Source: Tenodera sinensis (taxonomy: Eukaryota > Arthropoda > Insecta > Mantodea > Mantidae). From it: DNA of 64,000 bases. The DNA lies in contig CM060964.1 in the NCBI GenBank assembly GCA_030765045.1, positions 276,469,888-276,533,887 of the forward strand. The letters run 5' to 3'. The translations under genes and the position numbers were made by a program. Positions 23,381-34,368 of this stretch are shown here, piece by piece (position 1 is the first letter of the stretch; the number at the start of each line of letters is the position of its first letter). The notes beneath the pieces were generated by a model. It worked only from the letters and a program-made list of their open reading frames with translations, did no database searches and was not told the origin of the DNA.

Positions 23381-24110
23381 GTAACCACGGGTGACCAAGG
23401 GTGACCACGGGTGACCAAGGGTGACCATGGGTGACCACGGGTGACCAATGGTGACCAAGGGTGACCATGGGTGACCAAGGGTGACCAAGGGTGACCAAGG
23501 GTGACCATGGGTGACCAAGGGTGACCACGGGTGACCAAGGGTGACCATGGGTGACCACGGGTGACCAAGGGTGACCATGGGTGACCAAGGGTGACCATGG
23601 GTGACCACGGGTGACCAAGGGTGACCATGGGTGACCACGGGTGACCAAGGGTGACCAAGGGTGACCAAGGGTGACCAAGGGTGACCAAGGGTGACCATGG
23701 GTGACCACGGGTGACCACGGGTGACCAAGGGTGACCATGGGTGACCACGGGTGACCATGGGTGACCACGGGTGACCAAGGGTGACCACGGGTGACCACGG
23801 GTGACCATGGGTGACCACGGGTGACCACGGGTGACCAAGGGTGACCATGGGCGACCACGGGTGACCAAGGGTGACCATGGGTGACCACGGGTGACCAAGG
23901 GTGACCACGGGTGACCAAGGGTGACCATGGGTGACCACGGGTGACCAAGGGTGACCATGGGTGACCAAGGGTGACCAGATTAGGTGACCACGGGTGACCA
24001 AGGGTGACCATGGGCGACCACGGGTGACCAAGGGTGACCATGGGTGACCACGGGTGACCAAGGGTGACCATGGGTGACCAAGGGTGATCAGATTAGGTGA
24101 CCAAATAGGT
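23381..24110. repeat. 10-bp minisatellite upstream of gene B, left arm
   Basis: About 73 tandem units of GTGACCAHGG, where the variable base is A, T or C, with a few variant units (AGATTA insertions near 23977 and 24091). Because 10 is not a multiple of 3, every frame cycles through the same peptide on the minus strand (G-H-P-W-S-P-x-V-T-x). This produces open frames of more than 250 residues that I do not regard as genes. On the minus strand each unit holds TGGTCA. Confidence 0.95.
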
Positions 24111-24118
24111 GGCCCGTG

Positions 24119-24750
24119 ACCCAAGCACGTACGTGAGCAAAATAAGTGCAAGCTAATGTGAGACTATCAAACATTCAAAATATATAACCTAAACCTAACC
24201 TAAGCTAACATAATGTTACCTGAACCTGTTTGCTTGAATCTACACACTGTAACTATTTTAATTGAGGATTTCATTCTGCTTGCACCAACAAATATAACAT
24301 TACCTAAGCTGAATTCTTCTATTTCAAACTTTTATTCTTGTAACACATGCACTAAGTCATCCCATCCCATACAAATATTCAATTTCCGTATAACATAGTC
24401 TAATCTACTCTTAATGTGTTTCATGTCTCTTAAGACACGATTCAACATTCAGAGAACAATGTCTCAGGTCGATTCTATAGACACAATTAACAAATCATTT
24501 CTGGAAAGTAATGTTATTCCACTATTCTTCCATACATCACCCCTACAGGTTATTCACACCAATCAGATAAACATATATCCTACACTCACCTAACTCTAAT
24601 CTAAATTCAAGCAAACTATTAAGAGAATGCTATTGTATTGTAGATGCTCTGATGAAGTCAATGTGATCATTTCCTCTCATATACAAGTATTCAATACTCT
24701 GAACACCAAACCTGGCTTAATATTCTTGATGGCACATAAAATAAATCACA
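24119..24750. other. Inner part of left arm
   Basis: No gene is recognised. A short CCTAA-like run (ACCTAAACCTAACCTAAG) is at 24186-24203. Confidence 0.4.
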
Positions 24751-24791
24751 ATTAATTATCTTGAGAGCAAGGTGTTTCGATTATCTTCTGG
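24751..24791. other. Spacer at palindrome centre
   Basis: About 40 bp that is not self-complementary. The word ATTATCTT occurs twice in the same direction. The innermost 30 bp of each arm, just outside it, match less well (about five mismatches) than the rest of the arms. Confidence 0.8.
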
Positions 24792-25431
24792 CGTGCTTGA
24801 TTTTATGTGCTATCATGAATATTAAGCCAGGTTTGGTGTTCAGAGTATTGAATACTTGTATATGAGAGGAAATGATCACATTGACTTCATCAGAGCATCT
24901 ACAATACAATAGCATTCTCTTAATAGTTTGCTTGAATTTAGATTAGAGTTAGGTGAGTGTAGGATATATGTTTATCTGATTGGTGTGAATAACCTGTAGG
25001 GGTGATGTATGGAAGAATAGTGGAATAACATTACTTTCCAGAAATGATTTGTTAATTGTGTCTATAGAATCGACCTGAGACATTGTTCTCTGAATGTTGA
25101 ATCGTGTCTTAAGAGACATGAAACACATTAAGAGTAGATTAGACTATGTTATACGGAAATTGAATATTTGTATGGGATGGGATGACTTAGTGCATGTGTT
25201 ACAAGAATAAAAGTTTGAAATAGAAGAATTCAGCTTAGGTAATGTTATATTTGTTGGTGCAAGCAGAATGAAATCCTCAATTAAAATAGTTACAGTGTGT
25301 AGATTCAAGCAAACAGGTTCAGGTAACATTATGTTAGCTTAGGTTAGGTTTAGGTTATATATTTTGAATGTTTGATAGTCTCACATTAGCTTGCACTTAT
25401 TTTGCTCACGTACGTGCTTGGGTCACGGGCC

Positions 25432-26181
25432 ACCTATTTGGTCACCTAATCTGATCACCCTTGGTCACCCATGGTCACCCTTGGTCACCCGTGGTCACCC
25501 ATGGTCACCCTTGGTCACCCGTGGTCGCCCATGGTCACCCTTGGTCACCCGTGGTCACCTAATCTGGTCACCCTTGGTCACCCATGGTCACCCTTGGTCA
25601 CCCGTGGTCACCCATGGTCACCCTTGGTCACCCGTGGTCACCCTTGGTCACCCGTGGTCACCCATGGTCACCCTTGGTCACCCGTGGTCACCCGTGGTCA
25701 CCCGTGGTCACCCATGGTCACCCGTGGTCACCCGTGGTCACCCGTGGTCACCCATGGTCACCCTTGGTCACCCGTGGTCACCCATGGTCACCCGTGGTCA
25801 CCCATGGTCACCCTTGGTCACCCGTGGTCACCCGTGGTCACCCATGGTCACCCTTGGTCACCCTTGGTCACCCTTGGTCACCCGTGGTCACCCATGGTCA
25901 CCCTTGGTCACCCGTGGTCACCCATGGTCACCCTTGGTCACCCATGGTCACCCTTGGTCACCCGTGGTCACCCGTGGTCACCCGTGGTCACCCTTGGTCA
26001 CCCATGGTCACCCTTGGTCACCCTTGGTCACCCTTGGTCACCCATGGTCACCCTTGGTCACCATTGGTCACCCGTGGTCACCCATGGTCACCCATGGTCA
26101 CCCTTGGTCACCATTGGTCACCCGTGGTCACCCATGGTCACCCTTGGTCACCCGTGGTCACCCTTGGTCACCCGTGGTTAC
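25432..26181. repeat. 10-bp minisatellite upstream of gene B, right arm
   Basis: About 75 units of CCDTGGTCAC, the mirror of the left array with a different order of variant units. It ends about 70 bp before the gene B TATA box. Confidence 0.95.
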
Positions 26182-26252
26182 TTAGGGTGTCTGCTTACAC
26201 TAAATTGTTTTGCATTGTTGCGAGTTTATATTTGACATATGAACAATCAATG

Positions 26253-26260
26253 TATAAAAT
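26253..26260 (+). promoter_or_regulatory. TATA box of gene B (right arm)
   Basis: TATAAAAT, 60 bp before the gene B start codon, with an initiator-like GTCAGC near 26297. Confidence 0.6.
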
Positions 26261-26319
26261 ATCGAGCATCTCTAACTTTTGCTTAAAACGGTTATTGTCA
26301 GCTTCAGCTGCATTTCACT

Positions 26320-26859
26320 ATGAGTGATCACAGTAAAAGGTTGTATTGCTCAAAATATGCAAGACTTAATTTTTCATATATTAGTCTTGGAAAGCATCGT
26401 TTCCTCAAATGCTGTGAGTGTGGGCAGACTTTAAAGAATAGGACAACAAGTAGGCTTGAACGCCATAATAAAGTATGCAAGAAAGAAGTTTCTAATGCTC
26501 CTGTGAACAATATAGCTAATTCTGAATCAGGGGCATTTCCGTTGCAAGAGAGTGAAAAGTCTGGGATTGATGAAACATCTAATAATGAAGATGGAAAATC
26601 AACGCTAAGCGTCCTTGTAAAAACATCTGGAAACATGACTTCATTGGAAGAAAGTAATAATCTCCAAGTCTCCGATAACATGCAAGATGCTCCTTCATCA
26701 AGTGCTGCTTTTCGCATGGAATATCCTTGGTTCGATCCAAATGAATTAGTAAAACGTTTACGATTATTAATCATGTCACAAGAATCGACCGGACAGAATC
26801 ACTATAAGGAAATTCAAGGAATTATCAATGAACTGAAATCGACTGGCATCATTGAATGA
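26320..26859 (+). CDS. Gene B, right arm: 179-residue BED-like zinc finger protein
   Basis: An intact copy of the left-arm gene, identical in length. The C-x2-C-x14-H-x3-C finger is at residues 31-53, followed by a Ser/Asn-rich acidic linker and a helical C-terminal segment of about 45 residues. Residue 45, in the finger between the Cys pair and the His, is Arg (AGG) here and Ile (ATC) in the left copy. It is the only amino-acid change I see between the copies. The gene has its own TATA box (26253-26260) and poly(A) signal (26953-26958) and points away from the palindrome centre. Preservation of both frames suggests recent duplication, gene conversion or selection. Confidence 0.7.
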   Translation: MSDHSKRLYCSKYARLNFSYISLGKHRFLKCCECGQTLKNRTTSRLERHNKVCKKEVSNAPVNNIANSESGAFPLQESEKSGIDETSNNEDGKSTLSVLVKTSGNMTSLEESNNLQVSDNMQDAPSSSAAFRMEYPWFDPNELVKRLRLLIMSQESTGQNHYKEIQGIINELKSTGIIE

Positions 26860-26952
26860 TTAAGAAATGAAATGAATATATATGTATTGTCTTTCAATAG
26901 TATATGCTTGCTTTCTGAATGGTAATGGTAGTGTATTCATCTTTATAAGTTA

Positions 26953-26958
26953 AATAAA
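26953..26958 (+). terminator. Poly(A) signal of gene B (right arm)
   Basis: AATAAA 94 bp after the stop codon, mirror of 22604-22609. Confidence 0.65.
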
Positions 26959-27124
26959 ATTATCTGATTGTAATTATGTTCTTTTGTTAATTTATATCAT
27001 GCATTATGTTATTCCTGCATGCATTCCTAGTTAAGATAGGCTAAATTTGGATAGGGTAGGCTTGCTTAGGCTAGGATAGGTTACGACAGGTTAAATGATA
27101 ACGCTGATATTTCTATTCATAAAT

Positions 27125-27130
27125 TTTATT
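27125..27130 (-). terminator. Poly(A) signal of gene A (right arm)
   Basis: The minus-strand AATAAA in the mirror position of 22432-22437. Confidence 0.6.
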
Positions 27131-27263
27131 AAATGAATCAAAATCGTTTTACATTTCAACATAATTGATGATTTCACAATATAAGTAGATACTGCTTCAG
27201 GCTAAATGCCTGTGGATATTATTCAGAATTCATAAATATGGTAAAACACCTGCACATAACGGG

Positions 27264-27267
<4 letters not shown>

Positions 27268-27309
<42 letters not shown>
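27268..27309. repeat. (CT)n microsatellite in gene A 3' region, right arm
   Basis: About 42 bp of CT, 28 bp longer than the left-arm counterpart. Confidence 0.9.
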
Positions 27310-27313
<4 letters not shown>

Positions 27314-27506
27314 CTATCACGCTGTTTTTCCGCCCTTGGAATAAAATAGAATACCTGTTACTTCTGATAACTGCGACTCTGCAGGCTAAGCATGAATTAC
27401 ATGATGAATGATTGTTACTGTCGTTAGATATGACCTAGAGTCCCTGCCAAAGTCAATAACGTATCTCAATAAGAGCTGGTTATCTGTTCTAAGAAATCTT
27501 ATTGAA

Positions 27507-28812
27507 TTATAAAATAAGTTCTATGGCAATTTTCAAAGTATCACATTTCATAGTTTCACAGGTATGAATACATATCCTTGTCTTGTTTTCGATCAATTCC
27601 TTTAAGTTTTGTTGAGTTCTTTGCTGCGGGCTGTTGAATTGCTCCCTTGTATGAGTATGACATCTTTTATTTGAAGGTTCCCAGCTGTACTTGCGTTGTT
27701 GATATAATTGTTCATCTGTAATCTGATGGGTGTTTTCATGCGACTGCTTATTACTCTGCGATATTGAAGAAGATGTGCTCTTTCCAGCTTGATTAGCGAT
27801 CTTGCAATCGCAAAGTGATTTATGGTATAATTCCCTCTTTTGCGCTGATTCTCTGTGTAAAGCTGATTGTGAAGGTCTCATGGTGTGCTGCTCCTTAGGC
27901 TGGCGATTCAATGAAAGGTCCATTGGTTCATATGGGCCTGAAGTAAGATGAAACAAAAAAATTAATTAATGGTGTTATAATATTTGAAGTGGATATTCAT
28001 ATTCAGCAAGTGAACATTTATTAAAGATTGAATAAAAGACTATATTTAATTCAGGTATAAAAGAAAATGTTTTTGGCTTAGAGACAGATTATTTGAGATA
28101 AGTCACTTTGATATGAAGAAGAGAGTATTAAAAGGGATACTATAAGTCAGATGAATGATGAAAAACAAAATATCATATATGATATTTCGATTGAACATAT
28201 GGTTTGGAGCTGAAATGCTAACGCTGGAAGACAGAATGTACACAAAAATTGCTTACGATGGAATTCCTACAATGAGACAAATAAGGAACAATATAAACTA
28301 GCATTTCAATATTTAATAATTCTTACCTTGAATTTCCCCCAGTAGACTTTTCAGTGATGAAATATTTTTACAACTATCACAACTGCATTTATTGGGCCTA
28401 ACTGGCATTGTAACTTTGTCAAGTCGTGTTGTGCAACGTCCAGGGGGCGAGCCATTGATGCTCGTGTTAGATTCATTTGCCCTGTCGATGTTTCCTACAA
28501 AAGAATAAAAGAATAATAATAAAAATAACAACAAAAGAAAACATTTAATGAATAGTGGGAAAAAAAAGTTATCGTGTTTTCCTACATTTGGCAATTTCAT
28601 CGTTAGTTCGGATTTCCACTTTGACTTAATCTTTCAATGTGTAAAGGCAATGAATGATGAGCTGATAATTTCAAGTCCATTGTAAGGAAATACATGCCAT
28701 TTAACATATAAAAACTTTTTTCTGCGTATTTTGTTCCTATTTAATGACTTTCACTCGTAGAAAGACACCAAAATGTTTCTTTAAAGTATAATAAAATGGG
28801 CTTACCTGCCAT
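27507..28812 (-). CDS. Gene A, right arm: three-exon 201-residue protein with CtBP-type motif
   Basis: The reverse-strand copy of gene A. Exons are 28806-28812, 28327-28494 and 27507-27937, with the same donors, acceptors and phases as the left copy. I see no amino-acid difference. One silent change (TGC here, TGT on the left) lies in exon 2 at 28433. The PMDLS motif at residues 63-67 is intact, as are the TATA box at 28904-28911 and the poly(A) signal. The family is not recognised. A role in transcriptional repression through CtBP is only suggested by the motif, which can occur by chance. Confidence 0.65.
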
Positions 28813-28903
28813 TATGGAATGTATGTTATTGTTGCAGTGATGTGTAAATGCCAACTGATGTTTCGCCCTCTAGAACTGCAATCACTCCTGCGGCCGGTGT
28901 ACC

Positions 28904-28911
28904 CTTTTATA
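28904..28911 (-). promoter_or_regulatory. TATA box of gene A (right arm)
   Basis: TATAAAAG on the minus strand, 92 bp before the start codon, mirror of 20679-20686. Confidence 0.65.
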
Positions 28912-29844
28912 GGTTAGAATGCTTTCCCCCCAGCACACCTGTGCAGCTGCGTAGTAGAAACAGCTACCCCCCACCCGCCGAACTTTGTTTCTATTGGCTA
29001 AACTATGAAGTTAGCTTTCTTTCCAATATTTGGATACTGTGAAATGATATACATAATAGCTTGTTTTATAATGAAAGTGACAAAGCCAACCTTTAATGTA
29101 ATTTAAAATGAATGTATGAACATCTGAAAGATGTCTTTATTCTCTTTTCTTATTCAATGAACTGAATGCTGAAGGTTCAGTAAGAAATGACAAGAAATGT
29201 TATGCTTCAATAAAAAAAATAAAGATGAATAACACCGAACAAAATGTTTAAAATATAGGCTGGCGGGATTCCTATTCATTATCATTGTTATTGTTCCCAT
29301 CTCCATGCTACCATCAGTCATTCCCAGGGATTAAGTCACATAAGGAGTTTTGCGCCTTTAATTTCCTTTAACACCATAGAGCTCGTTTTGTATTCTGTCT
29401 ACAAGCCCCACTTATCCGTTTTGGTTTGTATTTGTAATGAATATTGGTACGCAGTTTTCACTCATTCTTTGAGTTGTTTCCAAACATATTCTCCCCTTAA
29501 AAGCCTCTGGATTGTAAGATTTAATAGTACAATTGTTTTATACAAACCTGCTATAAACCGGCAAACTTATTAAATAAACTTACATCTAGTGACAAAAAGT
29601 TCCTGTTGAGATTTTATTAACCCCTTATCTATTACTACTTGAGAAAAAATAAATAATTTCAGAGCATCAGGTCTCATTCACTAACTTTATTCAATAGCAA
29701 GGGTAAGATGAATGAAATTTTCATTATTCTGTCTCTTCAATTTTTAATCATTTGATAACAAAGAATAATATCAGGAGTTTCATATATTGAAATGAAATTA
29801 GCGTTGTGTATTTTTTATGCTCAGTTGTCGCAACCTCTATTTTT

Positions 29845-30121
29845 ACTTTCTCTACTGGTCAATAGGGGAAGTAACGTACTCCACCCAAAAATTCGAAGTC
29901 AAGATTTCACCGGAAATATATGTTCGAGGCCCCCTGAATCCAAAAAAGCAGGTTTACAAAAAGGTGCGTGTATGTGTGTGCTTGGGGTGCATGTGTGTGA
30001 GTGTATGTGTGTAAGTGTGGGTGTCTGCGCGTGTGTGAGTGTGTGTATGTGTGTGTATGCTCGTGTGTGTATGTGTGCGTGTGTGTGCATGTCTAAATGT
30101 GTGTGTGTGTGTATGTGTAGG

Positions 30122-30159
<38 letters not shown>

Positions 30160-30832
30160 AGTCTGTGCTCAGCATAACTCAAAACGAAAAGTCGGTTAAA
30201 CCAAAGTTAGTATTTAAGTTTAATGTCTTTCAAGGATGCGCCACGAAGAATTTGAAAAGAAAATATCCCCCTTAACTACCCTTTACATGGAACATTTTTC
30301 GAAAATTTTGACTTTCTTGGAAATTGCTCTAACGATTTGATTACAATGTCATACGTTTATTAATTTCTTGAATTTTCTGGGTGAAGCCCCTGTAGTCGTA
30401 TTTATTCTGGGCAACTTTTGCATAACTGGTAAACCGTTAGAGATGGACCAAATCATACTATAGAGAATATAGATCTTGCTAAAATACACAATTTTCGACT
30501 GAATAAATTTTCTTGTAGTGTGAATCATTTCGGAGATATTCCTTGTTATGTGTGTGAGTTTCGGAAAAACTTAGAACTTTCGTGAAATGGATCATTGTTG
30601 TTCATTTTTTATATCTTAAGTGTGCAAAGACAACAGAATCTCAAAGCTTTTAAACATTAGACTATGGCAGAAAAGCCTGCAGTATTCTAACATTCTCCTT
30701 GCACCTGCAAGGAAATAAGCAATAAGATAATTTGTACAAATGTTTATCTCAACTAACACGAAGAAGATATAGGAATAAGATTTTGTAAGAATGGGAAGTA
30801 CAAGAGGGTAGAAGTCACGTGAGTGTAACACA
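29845..30832 (-). repeat. Microsatellite-slot repeat, copy 4' (right arm mirror)
   Basis: The mirror of 18770-19745 with the GT/CA slot at 29964-30158, longer by 12 bp. Confidence 0.8.
29964..30158. repeat. (GT)n-rich microsatellite, right arm
   Basis: A GT-rich array in the repeat slot, mirror of 19441-19626. Confidence 0.9.
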
Positions 30833-31321
30833 TCAGATTTTTAATATTTGTGTTTATGTAGAAATGAAGTCAAAAGAATTTTCTGTATGATTGAAAGGGG
30901 TTATTATATATGTTAACATGTGTTATTGCAGTAATTACTTTGACCAGAACTCTCGAATTTGTCAATAAAGAAACTAATAATAAGGCGAGATATTACTTAG
31001 TGTTTGAAATTTGCCCATTACTTTGAAACCTGTATTGCTGATGGTTCAATGATTCAGCTACGTTCCTCGGGTGCTTACTGTTCCTGCATTGTGGTATCGT
31101 TATTCTTTGGTGCGATTTAAAAAATATTACTTGCTAGGATTAAACAAGCATAGTAATCTCGTAAGATACTATAAACAAGAAAATAAATGTATAAATAAGT
31201 GTCCTCTTAAACACCCGGATATTTCACAAAGAAAACTGAGTAGAGTATCCTTGTGAAAAGTGATGCATTGGCTAACATAAAGTCCTTAATTTAAGGAAAT
31301 TATAAATGAAGCTTATGCGGT

Positions 31322-31354
31322 TTTGTGCGTGTGTTTGCGCGTATGTATGTATGT

Positions 31355-31397
<43 letters not shown>

Positions 31398-31500
31398 TGT
31401 GGTTGTGCATTCATGTGTGTAGGTGTGCATGTGTATTTGTGTGCATGTGTGCGGGGTGTATGTGTGTGTGTGTGTTTACGTGTGAGTATGTGTGTGTGCC
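31322..31500. repeat. (GT)n-rich microsatellite, right arm
   Basis: The mirror of 18101-18275. Confidence 0.9.
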
Positions 31501-31820
31501 TGTATGATTTTTTGGAGATATTTCCATGATTTTAGTTGAGTTTTGGGAACATAAACAAATGCGAAGTCAAGAGATGTGGATGGACCCAAAAAAATTCCCT
31601 TGTGAATGCTTTTTCAGTAGAATTGCATGTAGCTTTTGATCAGTACACAAAGCCTTCCTTACTCTAATATACCTCCTTGCACATAAAAGGAAATAAGCAG
31701 GGAGATAATTTGTGAAAACGTTTATCTCAGCTAACACGAAGATGTTAGTGCAAATAACATTTTGTAATAATTGTTAGGGCAAGAGTAGAGAAAGTTGCGT
31801 GAGGGTAACAGACGAGACAA
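31500..31820 (-). repeat. Microsatellite-slot repeat, copy 3' (right arm mirror)
   Basis: The mirror of 17780-18100, a 5' fragment of the family. Confidence 0.6.
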
Positions 31821-32537
31821 TATTTTCAGCTTAAGTAACATGTTGTCAAAGCTTAAATTTGCTTGAAAGAAACGAGAAACAGCCTCTCTGATCGTCGAAC
31901 ATGATACTATACACAAAATGAATGTTGCAAGTATAAAATAACGTTATTGGGCGATGCTCCCTAAGAAGCAAACAACACTGTCCTTTCTCAATACAATACT
32001 GTTGCTGTCTTTGCCTCTATGTGTAAGAGAAACCCCTTAACTTTTTGTCGTCATTGTCAATGCTTAAATAATGCTTGAAGCAGCCACCTGCAAGTACAAT
32101 AGGGAGAATGAGTTACCCTTCCGCTTAATGGATAGTGCAAAGTCAAAGATGTGTGCGGTCCGAAAATTTCAGTGAGAATAGGTTTTTCTTCGGAAGAATG
32201 CGTGTGTGGGGGGTAGATTTTGATCAGTAAAAGTTTCGTTATGTCGAACTGCAAGTTTGTTTTTTTCTGCTAAGAGTTATGTTACAGGTTTCCTTTTGTC
32301 CCCACTGTGTGGGAACGCATTGAAGTGTTGGGGGGGTTGGATGGCCATTTCCGCACAATACGGTCATTGTGAGGGAAGGCAGGGAACCCTCTCAGTGGGG
32401 AACCACATGGGTGGTCCTCGTGTCAATACAGAAGTATTCTTTCGCTATTGAAAAGGTTTCTTCCTGCAGGTGGGCGATCTTTGGCTGCTTTGTTAAGAGA
32501 AAAACACTAGGCCTGTTCAGACAGGAAAATGGGGATG

Positions 32538-33047
32538 TCTATGCTCGCCCCCTTGCAAGATGAAGCCTTGTTCTTTTCAAAACTGTCAGAGGGAAACATT
32601 TCCAACTGTCACATAAATATATCAAGATCTGAAAGGGGCCATTCATTGTAGGGTTTCTTACCCTCGCGTTCTTCTTTCGAAAACACCTGCAGACACTAGA
32701 ATAGGAGGGTCAGGGGGGACGGGGGGTCATTAATTATCCTTCCTTTGTCATCCTATTCGCGACAGACCATCCGCCCTCTCTGTTTCCCTTCCTTTGTCAT
32801 CCTCTATGCTCGCCGTTGCAAGTTGAATCTTGTTCTTTTCAAAACTGTCCGAGGGAAACATTTCCAACTGTCACATAAATATATCAAGATCTGAAAGGGG
32901 CCATTCATTGTAGGGTTTCTTACCCTCACGTTCTTCTTTCGAAAACACATGCAGACACTAGAATAGGAGGGTCAGGGGGGACAGGGGTCATTAATTACCC
33001 TTCCTTTGTCATCCTGATCGCGACAGACCATCCACCCTCTCTGTTTT
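32538..33047 (-). repeat. 244-bp direct tandem duplication (right arm)
   Basis: The mirror of 16555-17062. Both copies are retained. Confidence 0.85.
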
Positions 33048-33090
33048 CGGAATTCCCACGTGTCCAAAGAAATACCAATGTCACTTAAGG

Positions 33091-33235
33091 GGGGGGGGGG
33101 AGGGAGAGGAGTGTGAGGGGGTGGATTATTAATGGGGAATTTATGCTAATTGAGCCAAAGTCACTATTACCTTTTGGAAATTCCCACATGTGGGGGTGGA
33201 GGGGCAGGGGGAGGGGGAGGGGGGAGGAGGGGGGC
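33091..33235. repeat. G-rich tracts near outer end of right arm
   Basis: G runs at 33091-33101 and 33189-33235 with several G4-G5 blocks, mirror of the left-arm pyrimidine tracts. Confidence 0.8.
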
Positions 33236-33330
33236 GTGACTGATATGTCCCTTATGCCACTTTTTGAGCCAAAAAGCTCATGTCACTTATGCCACTTCTT
33301 GAGCCAGAAAGCTCATATTATCACTACTCA

Positions 33331-34085
33331 TTACATTCCATCCAAAAATGTTATACCAAGATTTCAATGGAACTACACATTTTGGGATTCGATTAACCCA
33401 AAACGAATTTTTAGATGTAGATGCGCGCGCGTGTGTGTGTCTATGAACAGCATATAAGTCGGTTATTTAAGTATAATATCTTTCAAAGATGCAACAAGAT
33501 TTTCAACAAATTCCCTCCTCCATTACCTAGCAAGTCTTTCGAAAATATTGGTTTTATCAAACATGCCTCTAACAATTTTGACTAAAATATCATATATGTT
33601 TAAGACTTTATGAGAAATCAAAAACATATCTTAAGTTTGGTTTAACATGTCCTCGGAAGTACTCTTCACTCTCTATGACTTTTACATATCTGGTGCACCT
33701 TAAGAGATGACAGAATCTTACAAGAAACGTAGATCCACAGAAAGTCGGAAACGTTCTTTTTGAGTGAACTATTTCCAAGATATTCCTTGTTATGCGTCTG
33801 AATTTTACAATGCTTATAGTTTTCTCAAAAGGTAATTGATTATTCATTTTTTTATCTCTTAGCCACGCAAAGAGAATGGATTTCAAAGGCATCGCATAGC
33901 GGCCAGTTGTCTTGAAGATTTGACTACCGCTTTTAAAGCCTAACACTTAAAATAAAATTAGCAAAATATAATTTCTGCAAGCGTTTGTCTCGATTAACAC
34001 GAGGTAGATGGAGGAATAAACATTTGCAAGAATAGTTTGTGCAAGAGTAGAGAAAGTCATTTGAGTGTAACACATCAGATCTTTT
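33331..34085 (-). repeat. Microsatellite-slot repeat, copy 5 (diverged)
   Basis: Begins 2-3 bp outside the right palindrome end. On the minus strand the family order is preserved: 5' block ACTTTCTCTACTCTTGC near 34050, the slot with (CG)n(GT)n at 33421-33440, and a strongly diverged 3' block at 33331-33400. A 112-residue open frame (33608-33946) runs through the body. It has no family motif and I treat it as incidental. Confidence 0.65.
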
Positions 34086-34299
34086 TTAATTTTGGTCAGT
34101 CAGGTACCAAGTAGTTATGCTTATTGTGATGATAAATGTGTTATAGAGAATAATTGTAGAGTAAGTATTCAGGCATCTGCTGAGTGACAGTTCTGATAAG
34201 GCCAATTGCTTAAGAAATAAGGAAACACTCTTACATTCACACGACAGACTCTGGACATATCGAGGAACCACATTTATTAAAGAAACCTTTCTCGAGCCC

Positions 34300-34368
34300 A
34301 GTTGGGAATCGAAACAGAGCTCTTGGAAAGGTAAGGAGGTTCTCTACTAACTAAATCACGAGATAGGT
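34300..34368 (-). repeat. tRNA-like SINE head
   Basis: The minus strand has A-box-like TTAGTTAGTAGAG and B-box-like GTTTCGATTCCC. No acceptor stem, so a decayed tRNA-derived element. Confidence 0.45.

Larger units (their letters stand above)
16274..24750 (+). repeat. Left arm of giant inverted repeat (about 8.48 kb)
   Basis: Every feature from 16274 to about 24750 reappears in reverse complement between about 24792 and 33328. Paired positions sum to 49542 next to the centre, 49562 outside the minisatellite, 49590 outside the GA repeat and 49602 outside the CA repeat. Arm-length differences are therefore almost all tandem-repeat length changes. The few substitutions I saw include TGT/TGC at 21157 and ATC/AGG in gene B. 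The outer break is sharp: homology stops at 16274/33328. Confidence 0.95.
24792..33328 (-). repeat. Right arm of giant inverted repeat (about 8.54 kb)
   Basis: The reverse-complement copy of 16274-24750. It is about 60 bp longer, through two extra minisatellite units (20 bp), 28 bp more of GA/CT repeat and 12 bp more of CA/GT repeat, less 2 bp elsewhere. Both genes, both promoters and both poly(A) signals are preserved. Confidence 0.95.

Noticed and set aside
23381..24110. CRISPR-like array
   Set aside because: Units are 10 bp, contiguous and without unique spacers, in eukaryotic DNA. It is a minisatellite.
23235..24151. Frames of 190-280 codons over the minisatellite, and their right-arm mirrors
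   Set aside because: The 10-bp unit gives the same peptide cycle in every frame. The gene B promoter lies between the array and gene B, so these are not gene B extensions.
24213..24398. 61-codon frame and its mirror near the palindrome centre
   Set aside because: Short, no motif, no supporting signals. It is duplicated only because the arms are.
33608..33946. 112-codon minus-strand frame
   Set aside because: It runs through the body of a dispersed repeat copy and is not open in the other copies. No recognised domain.
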